Assembly: GCF_002210165.1 (NCBI RefSeq)
Contig: NZ_AQQP01000009.1
Coordinates: forward strand, 186,001-250,000
Reading direction: 5' to 3'
Length of the DNA stretch: 64,000 nucleotides
Origin: Phaeobacter sp. 22II1-1F12B
GTDB lineage: Bacteria; Pseudomonadota; Alphaproteobacteria; Rhodobacterales; Rhodobacteraceae
This document shows, piece by piece, positions 9,101 through 17,476 of the stretch. Numbering within the stretch: position 1 is the first letter of the stretch; the number at the start of each line of letters is the position of its first letter. A model generated the notes under the pieces. The model was not told the DNA's origin. It ran no database searches and worked only from the letters and a program-made list of their open reading frames with translations. The translations under genes and the position numbers were made by a program.

Positions 9101-9238
9101 CGCGTGTCGCTGGGGATTGCGGTCTTTGGCGGGTCCATCGCGGCGGCGGTCGCGGGTACGATCTTTGGCCCGGTGTTCTATCGGCTCATGCAAGGTTTAC
9201 GCGAACGTATCCACGGCGGGGTGACGGCCCCGCAGTAA
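6107..9238 (+). CDS. RND multidrug efflux pump, inner-membrane subunit (AcrB/MexB family)
   Basis: A 1043-residue proton-driven drug exporter of the HAE1 group. I start it at ATG 6107 (MGPSFFIRRPKFAFVIS), which has an AAGGGA ribosome site; the open frame extends 51 codons upstream but only overlaps the adaptor. The family hallmarks are all present: a first membrane helix at about residues 9-28, the DQYPDITAPKV motif, the TM4 proton-relay acids in VVDDAIIVVENVERIL (about residues 405-420), GPTLLLPGITGRMF, and the repeat half ending in FGPVFYRLM. It forms a two-gene operon with the adaptor. Specificity cannot be predicted. Confidence 0.95.
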   Translation: MGPSFFIRRPKFAFVISMLITLFGLLALQVMPIDQYPDITAPKVVVRANYPGADAQTVIDTVGAPIEDQVNGAEGMVYMSSKSASDGSYTLTITFEVGVDADLAQVDVQNRVALAEPGLPAEVRQRGVKVRKRNPDILMVVNIVSPDDRYDGVFLSNYASINVAGDLGRLPGVSAAEIIGALDYGLRAWLDPVAMANRNLTVNDIVAAIKEQNVQAAVGQLGAAPAPEETQFQYVLTARGRVQNPEEFGDIVLRADESGSIVRLRDVARIELGAFAYKGYGEFNNGPGVLLAIYKLGEANSLAVAEAVKSRMEELKINFPEGVDYVVGHDTTLFIEASLEETVITMIFTIGLVILVTYIFLGTIRATLIPTIAVPVSIIGTLAVLYAFGMTINTVTLFALILAIAIVVDDAIIVVENVERILHENHDLTPAEATKMAMDEVAGPIVATSMVLVAVFGPTLLLPGITGRMFAQFGATLTVSVLISMVNALTLSPALASVLMKPGMKPNIVIRQFNRGFDWITRQYVALVDFLTRYLVIAMLCVVGLFAALYYLFTTAPSSFIPTEDKGFFIVDVQLPGGASLNRTEVVMDRLTEILGEDENIENVLSVNGYSILNTALQSNTGMIIAKLKPWEEREEPEQNQLFLQQKYQQMFAAMPEAQVIVFGAPAIPGLGTVQGFSFVLEDTQGRGPEELNAALGGLLAPANASDEILRAFSTFKVDSPQMNLQMDRERAKTLGVNISDIFLTLQTQLGALYVNDFNMFGKSYRVMLQADAPFRQNERALDLLYLRNRSGDLVPISTIVTAEPSFGPDVLYRYNTYNSATITGVANTGGGFSSGAAMDRMEEVAVGAMPPGFRFEWTDSSFEERKSGNAIPIALGLSLIFTFLFLAALYESFLTPIAVLLTVPFAILGALIALRIAGQPVSLYGQIGLLMLIALAAKTAILIVEFAKQQRESAGLSLHESAMQAARLRFRPVMMTVLAFAVGVYPLVIASGAGAASRVSLGIAVFGGSIAAAVAGTIFGPVFYRLMQGLRERIHGGVTAPQ

Positions 9239-9239
9239 A

Positions 9240-9268
9240 GCTGCGCCCCTTGTCGTCAGGGACGCAGC
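9240..9268. terminator. Terminator-like hairpin between convergent genes
   Basis: A 10-bp stem with one mismatch (9240-9249 with 9259-9268) lies between the convergent pump and aldehyde dehydrogenase genes. A short T-rich stretch follows on the minus side (CTTTAC) and a weaker one on the plus side, so it may serve both. Confidence 0.45.
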
Positions 9269-9278
9269 GGATTTCCCG

Positions 9279-10703
9279 TCAGATGCCGTGCAACATCTTG
9301 ACTTCAAGGTAATCTTCGAGCCCCGGCAGACCGCCCTCGCGCCCGTTGCCCGAAGTCTTGTAGCCGCCAAAGGGGCTGCCGTAATTCACACCCGCCCCGT
9401 TCAGGTGGACGTTCCCGGCGCGCAGTTGGCGCATCACGCGGCGGGCGCGCACCATATCATCGGTCTGGAGATAGGCGGCCAGCCCGTAGTCCGTGTCATT
9501 GGCCAGTTGAATGGCCTCTTCCTCGGTATCGAAAGGCATCATCGAGATGACGGGACCAAAGATTTCCTCACGCCAGACGCGCATTTCCGGGGTGCAATCG
9601 GCAAAGATAGTCGGGCGCGCCCAGTGCCCGGCGTTCATGCCATCGGGCTTGCCCGCGCCGCCGGTGACCAGACGCGCGCCTTCGGCGATGCCCGCCTCGA
9701 TCAGCGCCTGAACCCGATCCCATTGCAGGGCCGAGACCAGCGGGCCGATATGCTCGCCCTCTTGCGTCGGATCGCCCACTTCGGTTGCCGCCGCCGTTTT
9801 CCCGGCGATGTCGACCGCCTTGTCATAGACCGAGCGTTCAACCAGCATCCGGGTCGGTGCGTCGCAGCTTTGGCCGGTGTTGTTCATCACTTCGAGAACG
9901 CCGCCCGCGACGCGGTCTTCAAGGTCGCAATCGGCGAAGATGATATTCGGGCTTTTGCCGCCCAGTTCCAGCGTCACCCGCTTGACTGTCGGCGCGGCAT
10001 CTATGGTCACCGCCGTGCCTGCGCGGGTGGAGCCGGTAAAGGACATCATCGCGATATCGGGATGTTTCGACAGGGCCGAGCCGACTTCGGGGCCGTCGCC
10101 GTTCACGAGATTGAAGACACCGGGGGGGAAACCTGCCTCATCCATCATCTCGGCCCAGAGCAGCGCGTTCAGCGGCGTGTTTTCTGACGGTTTCAGCACG
10201 CAGGTACAGCCCGTCAGCAGCGCGGGGATGACCTTGAGCGCGATCTGGTTCATCGGCCAGTTCCATGGCGTGATCAGACCGACAACACCGATGGGTTCGC
10301 GGCTGAGGGTATCGCCATTGGTCAGCTTTTCTTCCCAGATGACCTCGACCAGCGCATCGAGGAAACCACGCGTATGGCCCGAGCCGGTATCGGCCTGCTG
10401 TTCGCGGCTCATGGTGATGGGCGCACCGAGTTCGGCGGTTATGGTCTGGGCCATTTCCTCGAAACGGCGGTCGTAAATCCCGAGGAACTTCTCGACCAGC
10501 GCGCGGCGCTCGGCAACCGGAGTCATCGACCAGCTTTCAAAAGCACGGGATGCGGCGGCAACGGCCTTGTCCACATCGGCGGCGCTGCCAAGGCTTATGG
10601 TCGCAATCTCTTCGCCCGTGGCGGGGTTTTCAACCGGGTGCGGGCGCGGGGTGACCGGCGCAACCCATTCCCCGTCGATATAGAATTTCAGGTGATCCAT
10701 CAT
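9279..10703 (-). CDS. NAD(P)-dependent aldehyde dehydrogenase
   Basis: A 474-residue cytoplasmic enzyme of the ALDH superfamily that oxidises an aldehyde to the acid. The conserved residues are readable: PWNWP with Asn148, Lys171 in KPSE, the general base Glu246 in LELGGKSP, and the nucleophile Cys280 in NTGQSC. It overlaps the stop of the metallo-hydrolase gene by 4 nt (ATGA), so it is the last gene of the polyamine-type importer operon. In that setting it probably oxidises an aldehyde made from the imported compound, such as an aminoaldehyde; this is inference from context. Confidence 0.92.
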   Translation of the reverse strand: MMDHLKFYIDGEWVAPVTPRPHPVENPATGEEIATISLGSAADVDKAVAAASRAFESWSMTPVAERRALVEKFLGIYDRRFEEMAQTITAELGAPITMSREQQADTGSGHTRGFLDALVEVIWEEKLTNGDTLSREPIGVVGLITPWNWPMNQIALKVIPALLTGCTCVLKPSENTPLNALLWAEMMDEAGFPPGVFNLVNGDGPEVGSALSKHPDIAMMSFTGSTRAGTAVTIDAAPTVKRVTLELGGKSPNIIFADCDLEDRVAGGVLEVMNNTGQSCDAPTRMLVERSVYDKAVDIAGKTAAATEVGDPTQEGEHIGPLVSALQWDRVQALIEAGIAEGARLVTGGAGKPDGMNAGHWARPTIFADCTPEMRVWREEIFGPVISMMPFDTEEEAIQLANDTDYGLAAYLQTDDMVRARRVMRQLRAGNVHLNGAGVNYGSPFGGYKTSGNGREGGLPGLEDYLEVKMLHGI

Positions 10704-11428
10704 AGTCCCTTGCTTTCCAGCCAGTTGCGGATGATCTCGCGGTGGCGTTCGCCGTCATATGAGGCGAAATGCCCGCCATGCACAACACGAACCGGCAGGT
10801 CCAGCAGCCGTTTCATCGAAGCTACGTAATCGTCGGCATTCGCGTGATAGGTGTCTTCGATCAGCGGGCCGTCATAGACGATATCGCCGGAAAACAGGAT
10901 ACCGGTGGCTTCCTCCCACAGCGCGATGCCGCCGGGGCTGTGGCCGGGTGTGTGGATCACCTCGAAGCTGCGATCGCCAAGGTCGACCCGGTCGCGATCC
11001 TGCAGGATACGCGTCGCCGGGGCGGATTTCACCGCGTAACGCGCGCTTTCATAGGGTTCCGGCGGCAGGGTCGTGAAAATTTCATCCGTCACATAAGGGT
11101 CGGCGAGCGTGGCGGCGCGGGTCGGGTCGGCAAGGATGGCGGCTTCGGCCTCGTGACAGCTGCGGCAGTCGAATTCATGATGACAGCCGATGTGGTCGAA
11201 ATGGGTGTGGCTTGCGACCGCCTCGAGCGGGCGTTCGGTGACCAGCGGCACCCATTCGCGCAGGCTGACCACGCCCATGCCGCTATCGACCAGCATATCG
11301 CCATCTCGGCCCCTGACGTGCCAGATGTTGCAGCGGTAGAATTCTTCGATATGTGGCTCGTCGATCAGGGTGATGCCATCGCCCTTGGTTTGCAGTCGAT
11401 ACCAGTCTTGTGGCTGAGCGCGGTTCAT
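10700..11428 (-). CDS. Metallo-beta-lactamase-fold hydrolase
   Basis: A 242-residue cytoplasmic protein of the MBL-fold superfamily, which covers glyoxalase II-like thioesterases, lactonases and other hydrolases. The dinuclear metal site can be read: SHTHFDHIGCH (HxHxDH at 74-79), His163 in HTPGHSPGG, Asp182 in FSGDIVYD and a final His220 in VHGGHF. It overlaps the ATPase gene upstream and the aldehyde dehydrogenase downstream by 4 nt each, so all three are translated together. The substrate is unknown. Confidence 0.88.
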   Translation of the reverse strand: MNRAQPQDWYRLQTKGDGITLIDEPHIEEFYRCNIWHVRGRDGDMLVDSGMGVVSLREWVPLVTERPLEAVASHTHFDHIGCHHEFDCRSCHEAEAAILADPTRAATLADPYVTDEIFTTLPPEPYESARYAVKSAPATRILQDRDRVDLGDRSFEVIHTPGHSPGGIALWEEATGILFSGDIVYDGPLIEDTYHANADDYVASMKRLLDLPVRVVHGGHFASYDGERHREIIRNWLESKGL

Positions 11429-12450
11429 GCGGCCTCCTCGGCGATCAGAACGGGGGAATTGCCATAAAGATGCACCTGATCTCCGGTTTGGAGCCGGGTG
11501 CCTTGCGGCAGGTTGGCGGTCAGGATCATCTCGGGCGCGGTGACAGGGCGGAAATGGCAGCGCAGGTGCGACCCAAAGAACGCCATGTCCTGCAGTACGG
11601 CCTGCCCGAGGTCGAGTTGACCGGAGAGGCCGACGTTTTCCGGACGCAGGCAGAGCGTGCCGTTGGTCGGTTCAAGGTTCAGCGCCCCAAGCGGGCTATC
11701 GACCCCCTGCCCGGCTTTGCGCACCTTGAGCGTGTTGATTTCACCCATGAAATTCGCGGTGAACAAGGTGCGCGGCGTGAGGTAAACCTCCTCGGGCGTG
11801 CCGCAATGTTCGATCCGGCCCTGGTTCATCACGACGATCCGGTCAGCGATGGCCATCGCCTCTTCCTGATCGTGGGTAACGTGGACAAAGGTGGTGCCAA
11901 CCTTGCGCTGGATCGCCTTGAGCTCATCCTGCATCTGACGGCGCAGTTTGAGGTCAAGCGCACCAAGCGGTTCATCAAGCAGCAAAAGATCGGGCGAAAC
12001 CGCCAGCGCCCGGGCAAGGGCGACCCGCTGGCGCTGCCCGCCCGAAAGCTCATGCGGGCGGCGTTTGGCCTGATCGGCCAGCCCGACCATATCGAGCATT
12101 TCCCGCGCCTTGGCGTTGCGTTCGCGCCGGGACATGCCGCGCATCCGCAGGCCAAAGGCGACATTGTCGAGCAGCGACATATGCGGGAACAGCGCATAGT
12201 CCTGAAACATCGTGGTCGTCGGGCGGGCGCGCGGCACAACCCCGGCCATGTCCTTGCCACCTATTTTGACGGTGCCGGCGGTGGGGCTGAGGAACCCGCC
12301 GAGGATCGACAATAGCGTGGTCTTGCCGCAGCCCGAGGGGCCAAGCAGGACGACGAATTCGCCCGCCTCTATCGTCAGGTCGATTTCATGCAGCGCGGTG
12401 AAATCGCCGAATTCCTGGCGCACGCCGGTAATGGATACGTCAGCCGTCAT
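11425..12450 (-). CDS. ABC transporter ATP-binding protein (polyamine-type, PotA-like)
   Basis: ATPase of a spermidine/putrescine-family importer, 341 residues. Walker A is GPSGCGKT (37-44), the signature LSGGQ is at 135-139, and Walker B LLLLDEP at 155-161. A C-terminal TOBE-type domain (about 260-335, containing LCLRPENVGLS) is typical of PotA/FbpC proteins. It overlaps the permease gene before it and the hydrolase gene after it by 4 nt. Transport of a cationic or opine-like compound is likely from family membership only. Confidence 0.93.
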   Translation of the reverse strand: MTADVSITGVRQEFGDFTALHEIDLTIEAGEFVVLLGPSGCGKTTLLSILGGFLSPTAGTVKIGGKDMAGVVPRARPTTTMFQDYALFPHMSLLDNVAFGLRMRGMSRRERNAKAREMLDMVGLADQAKRRPHELSGGQRQRVALARALAVSPDLLLLDEPLGALDLKLRRQMQDELKAIQRKVGTTFVHVTHDQEEAMAIADRIVVMNQGRIEHCGTPEEVYLTPRTLFTANFMGEINTLKVRKAGQGVDSPLGALNLEPTNGTLCLRPENVGLSGQLDLGQAVLQDMAFFGSHLRCHFRPVTAPEMILTANLPQGTRLQTGDQVHLYGNSPVLIAEEAA

Positions 12451-13217
12451 TTTCCGACCTTTCTGAACAGAGTGAGTTCGAGCAGCACGACCACGGCCAC
12501 CGAGACAAGGAAGACCAGCGAGCCGACCGCGTTTGTCGCGGGAGACAGGCCCGAGCGCAGCATCGACCAGATTTCGACCGGCAGGGTCACGTCAAAGCGG
12601 GTCAGCAGGAAGGCGATGATGAATTCATCCCAGCTGAAGGTGAAGGCGAGGAAGAACGCCGCCCCCAGCGCCGGGGCCAGCATGGGTGCCGAGACCAGCG
12701 CCAGCACCTGCCATTCCTTTGCGCCCAGGTCGCGCGCGGCGCGCAGGGCGTTGCGCTGATGCTCGCCCATCGCCGCATAAAGGATCGCGAAGCAGAGCGG
12801 CAGATTGATCACTACATGACCAATGCCTGTTGCCAGCAGCGAAGGCCGGATGCCGATGTTGTTAAAGTAGTTCAACAGCCCCAGTGCGATGATCAGGTAG
12901 CTGACCGTCATTGGCGCGATGAGTATCGCCCGCATCAGCGTCGACCCGGGCAGGACCACACGGGCTAAGCCCGAGGCTGCGAGAAAGCCGAGCAACAGCG
13001 CCACCAGCGAGGACACGGCCGCGACCAGAAGCGAGTTGAACAAAGCCGCCATCAGATCGCGGTCGCTGGTGATGTCAGCGTACCATTTCAGCGTCGGCCC
13101 GTTGAAAGGCGGCACGGGCAAACGACCATCCTGAAAGGAGAAAACCACCAGAACGCCGACGGGCAGCAGGATAAAGACGAAACAGGCAACAAGGTAGATC
13201 CACGACAGATAGCGCAT
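12447..13217 (-). CDS. ABC transporter permease (polyamine-type, PotC-like)
   Basis: Second permease of the importer, 256 residues with about six membrane helices. It has the usual short N-terminus and first helix (about 8-30), and the EAA loop (AARDLGAKEWQVLALVSAPML at about residues 160-180) that docks to the ATPase. It abuts the PotB-like gene with 1-nt overlap and overlaps the ATPase gene by 4 nt. Confidence 0.92.
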   Translation of the reverse strand: MRYLSWIYLVACFVFILLPVGVLVVFSFQDGRLPVPPFNGPTLKWYADITSDRDLMAALFNSLLVAAVSSLVALLLGFLAASGLARVVLPGSTLMRAILIAPMTVSYLIIALGLLNYFNNIGIRPSLLATGIGHVVINLPLCFAILYAAMGEHQRNALRAARDLGAKEWQVLALVSAPMLAPALGAAFFLAFTFSWDEFIIAFLLTRFDVTLPVEIWSMLRSGLSPATNAVGSLVFLVSVAVVVLLELTLFRKVGK

Positions 13218-14071
13218 CAGACACGATCCATTCTGAGCCAGCGCGCGCAGCCCGCATAGGCCAGCGTCACGATGGCCATAAGCACCACCGACAGCGCCGA
13301 GGCCATCGGGAAATCGCCGCGTCGCCCGAGTTGCAGCATGATCAGCTGCGGCATGGTGAGTTCATTATTGCCGCCAAGGATCTGCGGGGTGATGTAATCG
13401 CCGATGCAGAGCACGAAGGTCAGGAAGGCCCCCGTGATGACGCCCGGCAGGGTCAGCGGTATCACGACCAGACGGATGGTCTGCCACGCAGAGGCGCCAA
13501 GGTCCTGCGCCGCGCGCATGTAGTTCGGCGAGAGCTGGACGAGGTTCGCGTAGATCGTAAGTGTCAGCAGCATAACAAAGAAATGCACGAAACCGATCAC
13601 TGTGGCGGAGCGCGTCGCCATGATCTGGATTGGTTCGGCCAGCAACCCGATGCCAGTGAGGAAATCCATCACCACGCCCTTTTGCCCCAGCACCAGCGCC
13701 CATGCATAGGAACGCACGACGTAAGAGGTCCAGAACGGCAGCACCGCGAGCATCAGCGCAAGCCTCTGCCAGCGTTTCGGCACGCGCATGGCGATGATCC
13801 ACGCCAGCGGCCATGCGAGAAGAACGGAAATGACCGTGACGGTCAGCGTGATTTCGAGCGAAACGACGATCCCGCGAAACAGCGAGTCATCGGTGAAGAT
13901 CTTGATATAGTTCCCGAAATCGGGACCGGGCACGATATCGCGCCCTTCCATATGGGAAAAGCTGAGCCAGACCATCGCCGCGAAGGGGATGAGAAAGAAC
14001 GCCAGCGTCCAAAGCAGTGCGGGAGCCACAAGCGTGGCCCCCACTTTCTTTTCATGAGCTTCGATGCGCAT
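13217..14071 (-). CDS. ABC transporter permease (polyamine-type, PotB-like)
   Basis: First permease of the importer, 284 residues, six predicted membrane helices starting at about residue 15. The EAA loop (RAAQDLGASAWQTIRLVVIPL, about 190-210) and the preceding conserved SYVVRSYAW stretch are typical of PotB/PotH proteins. It lies 3 nt after the binding-protein gene, with no room for an internal hairpin, unlike other importers in this window. Confidence 0.92.
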   Translation of the reverse strand: MRIEAHEKKVGATLVAPALLWTLAFFLIPFAAMVWLSFSHMEGRDIVPGPDFGNYIKIFTDDSLFRGIVVSLEITLTVTVISVLLAWPLAWIIAMRVPKRWQRLALMLAVLPFWTSYVVRSYAWALVLGQKGVVMDFLTGIGLLAEPIQIMATRSATVIGFVHFFVMLLTLTIYANLVQLSPNYMRAAQDLGASAWQTIRLVVIPLTLPGVITGAFLTFVLCIGDYITPQILGGNNELTMPQLIMLQLGRRGDFPMASALSVVLMAIVTLAYAGCARWLRMDRV

Positions 14072-14074
14072 GGA

Positions 14075-15130
14075 TCAATTCTGGATCATATCGGTCCAGA
14101 GGTCCTGCATCGCCGAGTCGAGATCGGCATCCGGCACCGGGTAGAGCTGTGCGCGTTCGAGATAGGTCGCCTGATCGTCCCAGCGCAGAACCGCCTTTTC
14201 ATCGTCGCTGAGGACGTCGGCGGTCTTGGAGTTGGCAGGCATCCCCCAGTAGCATTCCGAGGTCGCCAGACGCGCCTGACCTTCGGGCGAGGTCACGTAT
14301 TTCACGAACTCAACGGCCATATCCTTGTTTTCGCTGTCTTTCAGCACGACGAGCGACTGGCTCCAGAGCAGTCCGCCCTCTTCGGGAATGGTCCAGTCGA
14401 GATCCGGGTTGTCGGCGTTCAGCACGGCGGTCAGCCATTCGCCACCGCCGACGAGGATGTCGACCTCATCCGTGGCAAGCGAGGTCTGGCTGGCAACAAC
14501 GTCCGAGACCTGACGCGAGGCGGCCTTGAGGCTCATCAGCGGTTCACGCAGGGTTTCGAGGTTCTCGGCGCTGAGGTCGGCCGTGTTGATTCCCTGAGCC
14601 ATGCCGACAATTCCGATGACAGGCAGGTAGTAATCGTAGATCGCGATGCGGCCGTCATACTTGCCCGACCAAAGCGCCGCCATCGATTCCATATCGGCGG
14701 GATCGACCTTGGCCTTGTTGTAAGCGATTGTGTTGTAACCGAATTTCTCGGTCACCCCGTAGGTTACACCATCGACCGAGTTGTTATCTTCCAGCACGAT
14801 CTGCGGGAAATAATCGCCGGTGTGCATCTCTTCGACCGGGAGCGGTTCGGCAAGGTCGCGTTCGACCAGACGGCCCACGTCGACACCATCGATCACCATC
14901 ACGTCCCAGTCGCCCGGACGGCTTTGTTCCAGCAGTGCGAGACCGGCGGCGGTGCCTTCGTATTCCTTGACGTTGACCCGGATTCCATGCGCCTCTTCAA
15001 AGGGTTCGAGGAGTTTCGGGTCAGCGTGGTCGCACCAGATCAGCGCGTTCAGATCCTCGGCGGCCAGCGACGGCGTGGCGGCCAGCGTCAGCGCGGCGAC
15101 GGTCAGGGCAGTGGTAGATTTGAGATACAT
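14075..15130 (-). CDS. ABC transporter substrate-binding protein (polyamine-type, PotD/PotF-like)
   Basis: Periplasmic binding protein, 351 residues, of the spermidine/putrescine-binding family. The signal peptide ends at about residue 23 (TPSLAAE). Family features include LNALIWCDHADPKLLEPFEEAHGIRV at the N-terminus of the mature protein and the YGVTEKFGYNTIAYNK hinge region near residue 128. It is the first gene of a six-gene minus-strand operon: binding protein, two permeases, ATPase, MBL-fold hydrolase and aldehyde dehydrogenase. A GGGAG site precedes the ATG. The ligand is not identifiable from sequence. Confidence 0.9.
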   Translation of the reverse strand: MYLKSTTALTVAALTLAATPSLAAEDLNALIWCDHADPKLLEPFEEAHGIRVNVKEYEGTAAGLALLEQSRPGDWDVMVIDGVDVGRLVERDLAEPLPVEEMHTGDYFPQIVLEDNNSVDGVTYGVTEKFGYNTIAYNKAKVDPADMESMAALWSGKYDGRIAIYDYYLPVIGIVGMAQGINTADLSAENLETLREPLMSLKAASRQVSDVVASQTSLATDEVDILVGGGEWLTAVLNADNPDLDWTIPEEGGLLWSQSLVVLKDSENKDMAVEFVKYVTSPEGQARLATSECYWGMPANSKTADVLSDDEKAVLRWDDQATYLERAQLYPVPDADLDSAMQDLWTDMIQN

Positions 15131-15182
15131 TTAGGCAGCTCCCTTTGGATTGAGGCGCTCTGCAGGCGCTTACTGAAGAAAA

Positions 15183-15211
15183 AAATTGAACTGGTTCACT
15201 TTTATAGTCAA
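15183..15211 (-). promoter_or_regulatory. Divergent promoter/operator between polyamine-type importer and tetR-family gene
   Basis: On the minus strand TTGACT (15211-15206) is followed after 17 nt by a weak -10 (CAATTT, 15188-15183). Within this spacer lies the inverted repeat TGAAC-TG-GTTCA (15187-15198). A TetR-type repressor bound here would block the importer promoter and probably its own. Operator assignment is inferred from symmetry and position. Confidence 0.4.
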
Positions 15212-15240
15212 CACTAAGTTTCAAACAGAGGGATGCTGCA

Positions 15241-15861
15241 ATGGCCGGATTGAGAGAAAAACAGAAAGCTGATCGCCGCAGACGCATCCTGACGGCTTCG
15301 AGCCTACTTTTTAAGCAGAGCGGGTATCAGGAAGTTCACATCAACCAGATTGCCGAATGCGCGGAAGTTTCTGTTGGAACCTTCTATAACTATTTCAAAA
15401 CAAAAGCGGACCTCTTGCTCTCAACGGTCAGCATGGAGGTAGAGGAAGTGCTTCAGCAAGGTGATTCCATCCTGAAGGATCCGCCCGAGGACCCGGTCGA
15501 GGCGCTTATGGCGCTTACCCGCCTTTATTATGATCACTCGCTTGTCTACCTCAGCAAGGAGATGTGGCGCACCGCGATGGCGGCGGCCATTCAGGAAGGC
15601 CAGTCTCCGTTTTCGATCCGTTACCGCGAGCTGGACAAGGGGTTGTGCACGCAGGTCTGCGGGTTGCTGGAGGTCTTGCAGGAAAACGGTCGTCTGAGCG
15701 CCGACATGGATACCCGCGCGATGGGCGAAGTGATTTTCAACAATCTGAACGCCATGTTCACCGAGTATTCAATCGACGAAACCTTTACTCTGGATGAACT
15801 GAAAGACCGGGTGCTGCGCCAGACCCGCGCCGTTGTGCAGCCCCTGATCGGGGCCGCGTAA
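15241..15861 (+). CDS. TetR/AcrR-family transcriptional regulator
   Basis: A 206-residue regulator. The N-terminal TetR helix-turn-helix is clear at about residues 12-58 (RRILTASSLLFKQSGY, then VSVGTFYNYFKTKADLL). The C-terminal part is a helical ligand-binding domain without recognisable specificity. It is transcribed away from the importer operon, and a TGAAC/GTTCA inverted repeat lies between them. It likely represses the operon until the imported compound or a derivative binds. Confidence 0.9.
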   Translation: MAGLREKQKADRRRRILTASSLLFKQSGYQEVHINQIAECAEVSVGTFYNYFKTKADLLLSTVSMEVEEVLQQGDSILKDPPEDPVEALMALTRLYYDHSLVYLSKEMWRTAMAAAIQEGQSPFSIRYRELDKGLCTQVCGLLEVLQENGRLSADMDTRAMGEVIFNNLNAMFTEYSIDETFTLDELKDRVLRQTRAVVQPLIGAA

Positions 15862-15885
15862 AGGCGGAAAACGGGGGGCACAACC

Positions 15886-15914
15886 TGTACACCCCCTGTA
15901 CACCCCCCGTACAT
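15886..15914. repeat. Short tandem repeat, 11-nt unit
   Basis: Two exact copies of TGTACACCCCC (15886-15896 and 15897-15907) are followed by a partial third (CGTACA). They lie in the 88-nt gap between the convergent tetR-family and matB genes. No function is apparent. Confidence 0.6.
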
Positions 15915-15949
15915 CAGAGGGGTGCCATTTCGACGGAGCTGCCGACCGG

Positions 15950-17461
15950 TTAACCGGCTTTGAATGCCTCTGCAAAGCGGTCGCGGAGCAAGTTCTTTTG
16001 CACCTTGCCCATCGTGTTGCGCGGCAGTTCGTCGACCAGTTCGATCACTTTGGGTTGCTTGAACTTGGCCAGACGGTCGCCCAGATCGGCGCGGATCGCG
16101 TCGGCGTCCGGGGTCTTGCCCGGCTGCGCGACAAGCACGGCAACGACGCCTTCGCCGAAATCCGGATGCGGCACGCCGATGACGGCGGATTCCAGCACGC
16201 CCGGCTGTTCATCAAGGATCAGTTCGACCTCTTTCGGGTAGATGTTGTAGCCGCCCGAGATGATCAGATCCTTGGCGCGCCCGACTATCTGGACATAGCC
16301 GTCATCGTCAAGCTGGCCGATGTCACCGGTGATAAAGAACCCGTCGTCGCGCAGTTCGGCGGCGGTCTTTTCCGGCATCTGCCAATAGCCCTGAAACACG
16401 TTGGGACCGCGCACCTCGATGATGCCGGCCTCGCCCTCGGGCAATGTCTCACCGGTTTCGGGATCGGTGATCTTGAGTTCGACCCCCGGCAGCGGAAAGC
16501 CCACCGTCCCCGCGCGGCGGTCGCCGTCATAGGGGTTGGAGGTGTTCATGTTGGTTTCCGTCATCCCGTAGCGTTCAAGGATGCGGTGACCGGTGCGGGA
16601 CTCGAACGCGCGGTGGGTTTCCGCGAGCAGCGGCGCCGAGCCGGAGGTGAAGAGCCGCATGCCCTTGCAGAGATCGCGGTCAAACCGGTCATCGCCGAGC
16701 AGCCGGGTATAGAAGGTTGGAACGCCCATCAGCGAGGTCGACTGCGGCAGGAATTTCAGCACGGTATCGAGATCGAATTTAGGCAAGAAAATCATCGAGC
16801 CCTGCGCGGCCAGAATCACGTTCGAGGCCACGAAAAGCCCGTGGGTGTGAAAGATCGGCAGCGCGTGCAGCAGCACGTCATCCGCCGTAAAACGCCATTC
16901 CTGCGTCAGGATCAATGCGTTGGAAAGCAGGTTGTCCTGGCTGAGCATCGCGCCTTTGGACCGGCCCGTGGTGCCCGAGGTGTAAAGCAGCGCAGCAAGG
17001 TCATTGTCGGCGCGATCCACAGGATCGAAGCTGTCGGGCTGGGATGCGGCCGCATCGGTCAGGCTGCCCTGCCCCTTGGCGTCGAGCGTCAGCACCGGCA
17101 CGCCCCCGGCGATGCCCTGAACCTCGGCCTGATCGGCGGGATCGCAGACCACCGCGCCGGCCTCGCTGTCGGAGATGAAATAGGCGAGTTCGTCCGCCTT
17201 GTAGCCGGTGTTGAGCGGCAGAAACACCACCCCGGCCATGACGCAGGCCCCGTAGAGCGCAAGCGCCTCGGGCGATTTTTCGACCTGAACCGCGAGACGG
17301 TCGCCGGGCTTCAAACCGGCACCGACCAGCGCATTGGCCTGTTGCGCGGCCATTTTCAGAAAGGCGTCACCCGAAATCTGCTGGCCGTCGGCCATTGTCA
17401 GGAAGGCCGACCCGCGCCCTTGCAGAGGGGCGAAGAGCCGGTCGAATAATGGGTTTGGCAA
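15950..17461 (-). CDS. matB: Malonyl-CoA synthetase MatB
   Basis: AMP-forming ligase that activates malonate with CoA and ATP to malonyl-CoA, 503 residues. It has the adenylation P-loop LLYTSGTTGRSKGAML (about 160-175), the A5-type motif ERYGMTETNMNTSNPY that is characteristic of MatB, the D-hinge region near GRAKDLI, and the catalytic Lys in NTMGKVQKN near residue 486. The start is TTG at 17461, supported by a GGGAGATAA ribosome site. It is the last gene of the malonate operon, 15 nt after matA. Confidence 0.93.
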   Translation of the reverse strand: MPNPLFDRLFAPLQGRGSAFLTMADGQQISGDAFLKMAAQQANALVGAGLKPGDRLAVQVEKSPEALALYGACVMAGVVFLPLNTGYKADELAYFISDSEAGAVVCDPADQAEVQGIAGGVPVLTLDAKGQGSLTDAAASQPDSFDPVDRADNDLAALLYTSGTTGRSKGAMLSQDNLLSNALILTQEWRFTADDVLLHALPIFHTHGLFVASNVILAAQGSMIFLPKFDLDTVLKFLPQSTSLMGVPTFYTRLLGDDRFDRDLCKGMRLFTSGSAPLLAETHRAFESRTGHRILERYGMTETNMNTSNPYDGDRRAGTVGFPLPGVELKITDPETGETLPEGEAGIIEVRGPNVFQGYWQMPEKTAAELRDDGFFITGDIGQLDDDGYVQIVGRAKDLIISGGYNIYPKEVELILDEQPGVLESAVIGVPHPDFGEGVVAVLVAQPGKTPDADAIRADLGDRLAKFKQPKVIELVDELPRNTMGKVQKNLLRDRFAEAFKAG

Positions 17462-17476
17462 TTCTCTTATCTCCCT

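Noticed and set aside
13331-15217. 628-codon open frame on the plus strand
   Set aside because: Antisense to the polyamine-type permease and binding-protein genes, rich in His, Asp and Arg without motifs.
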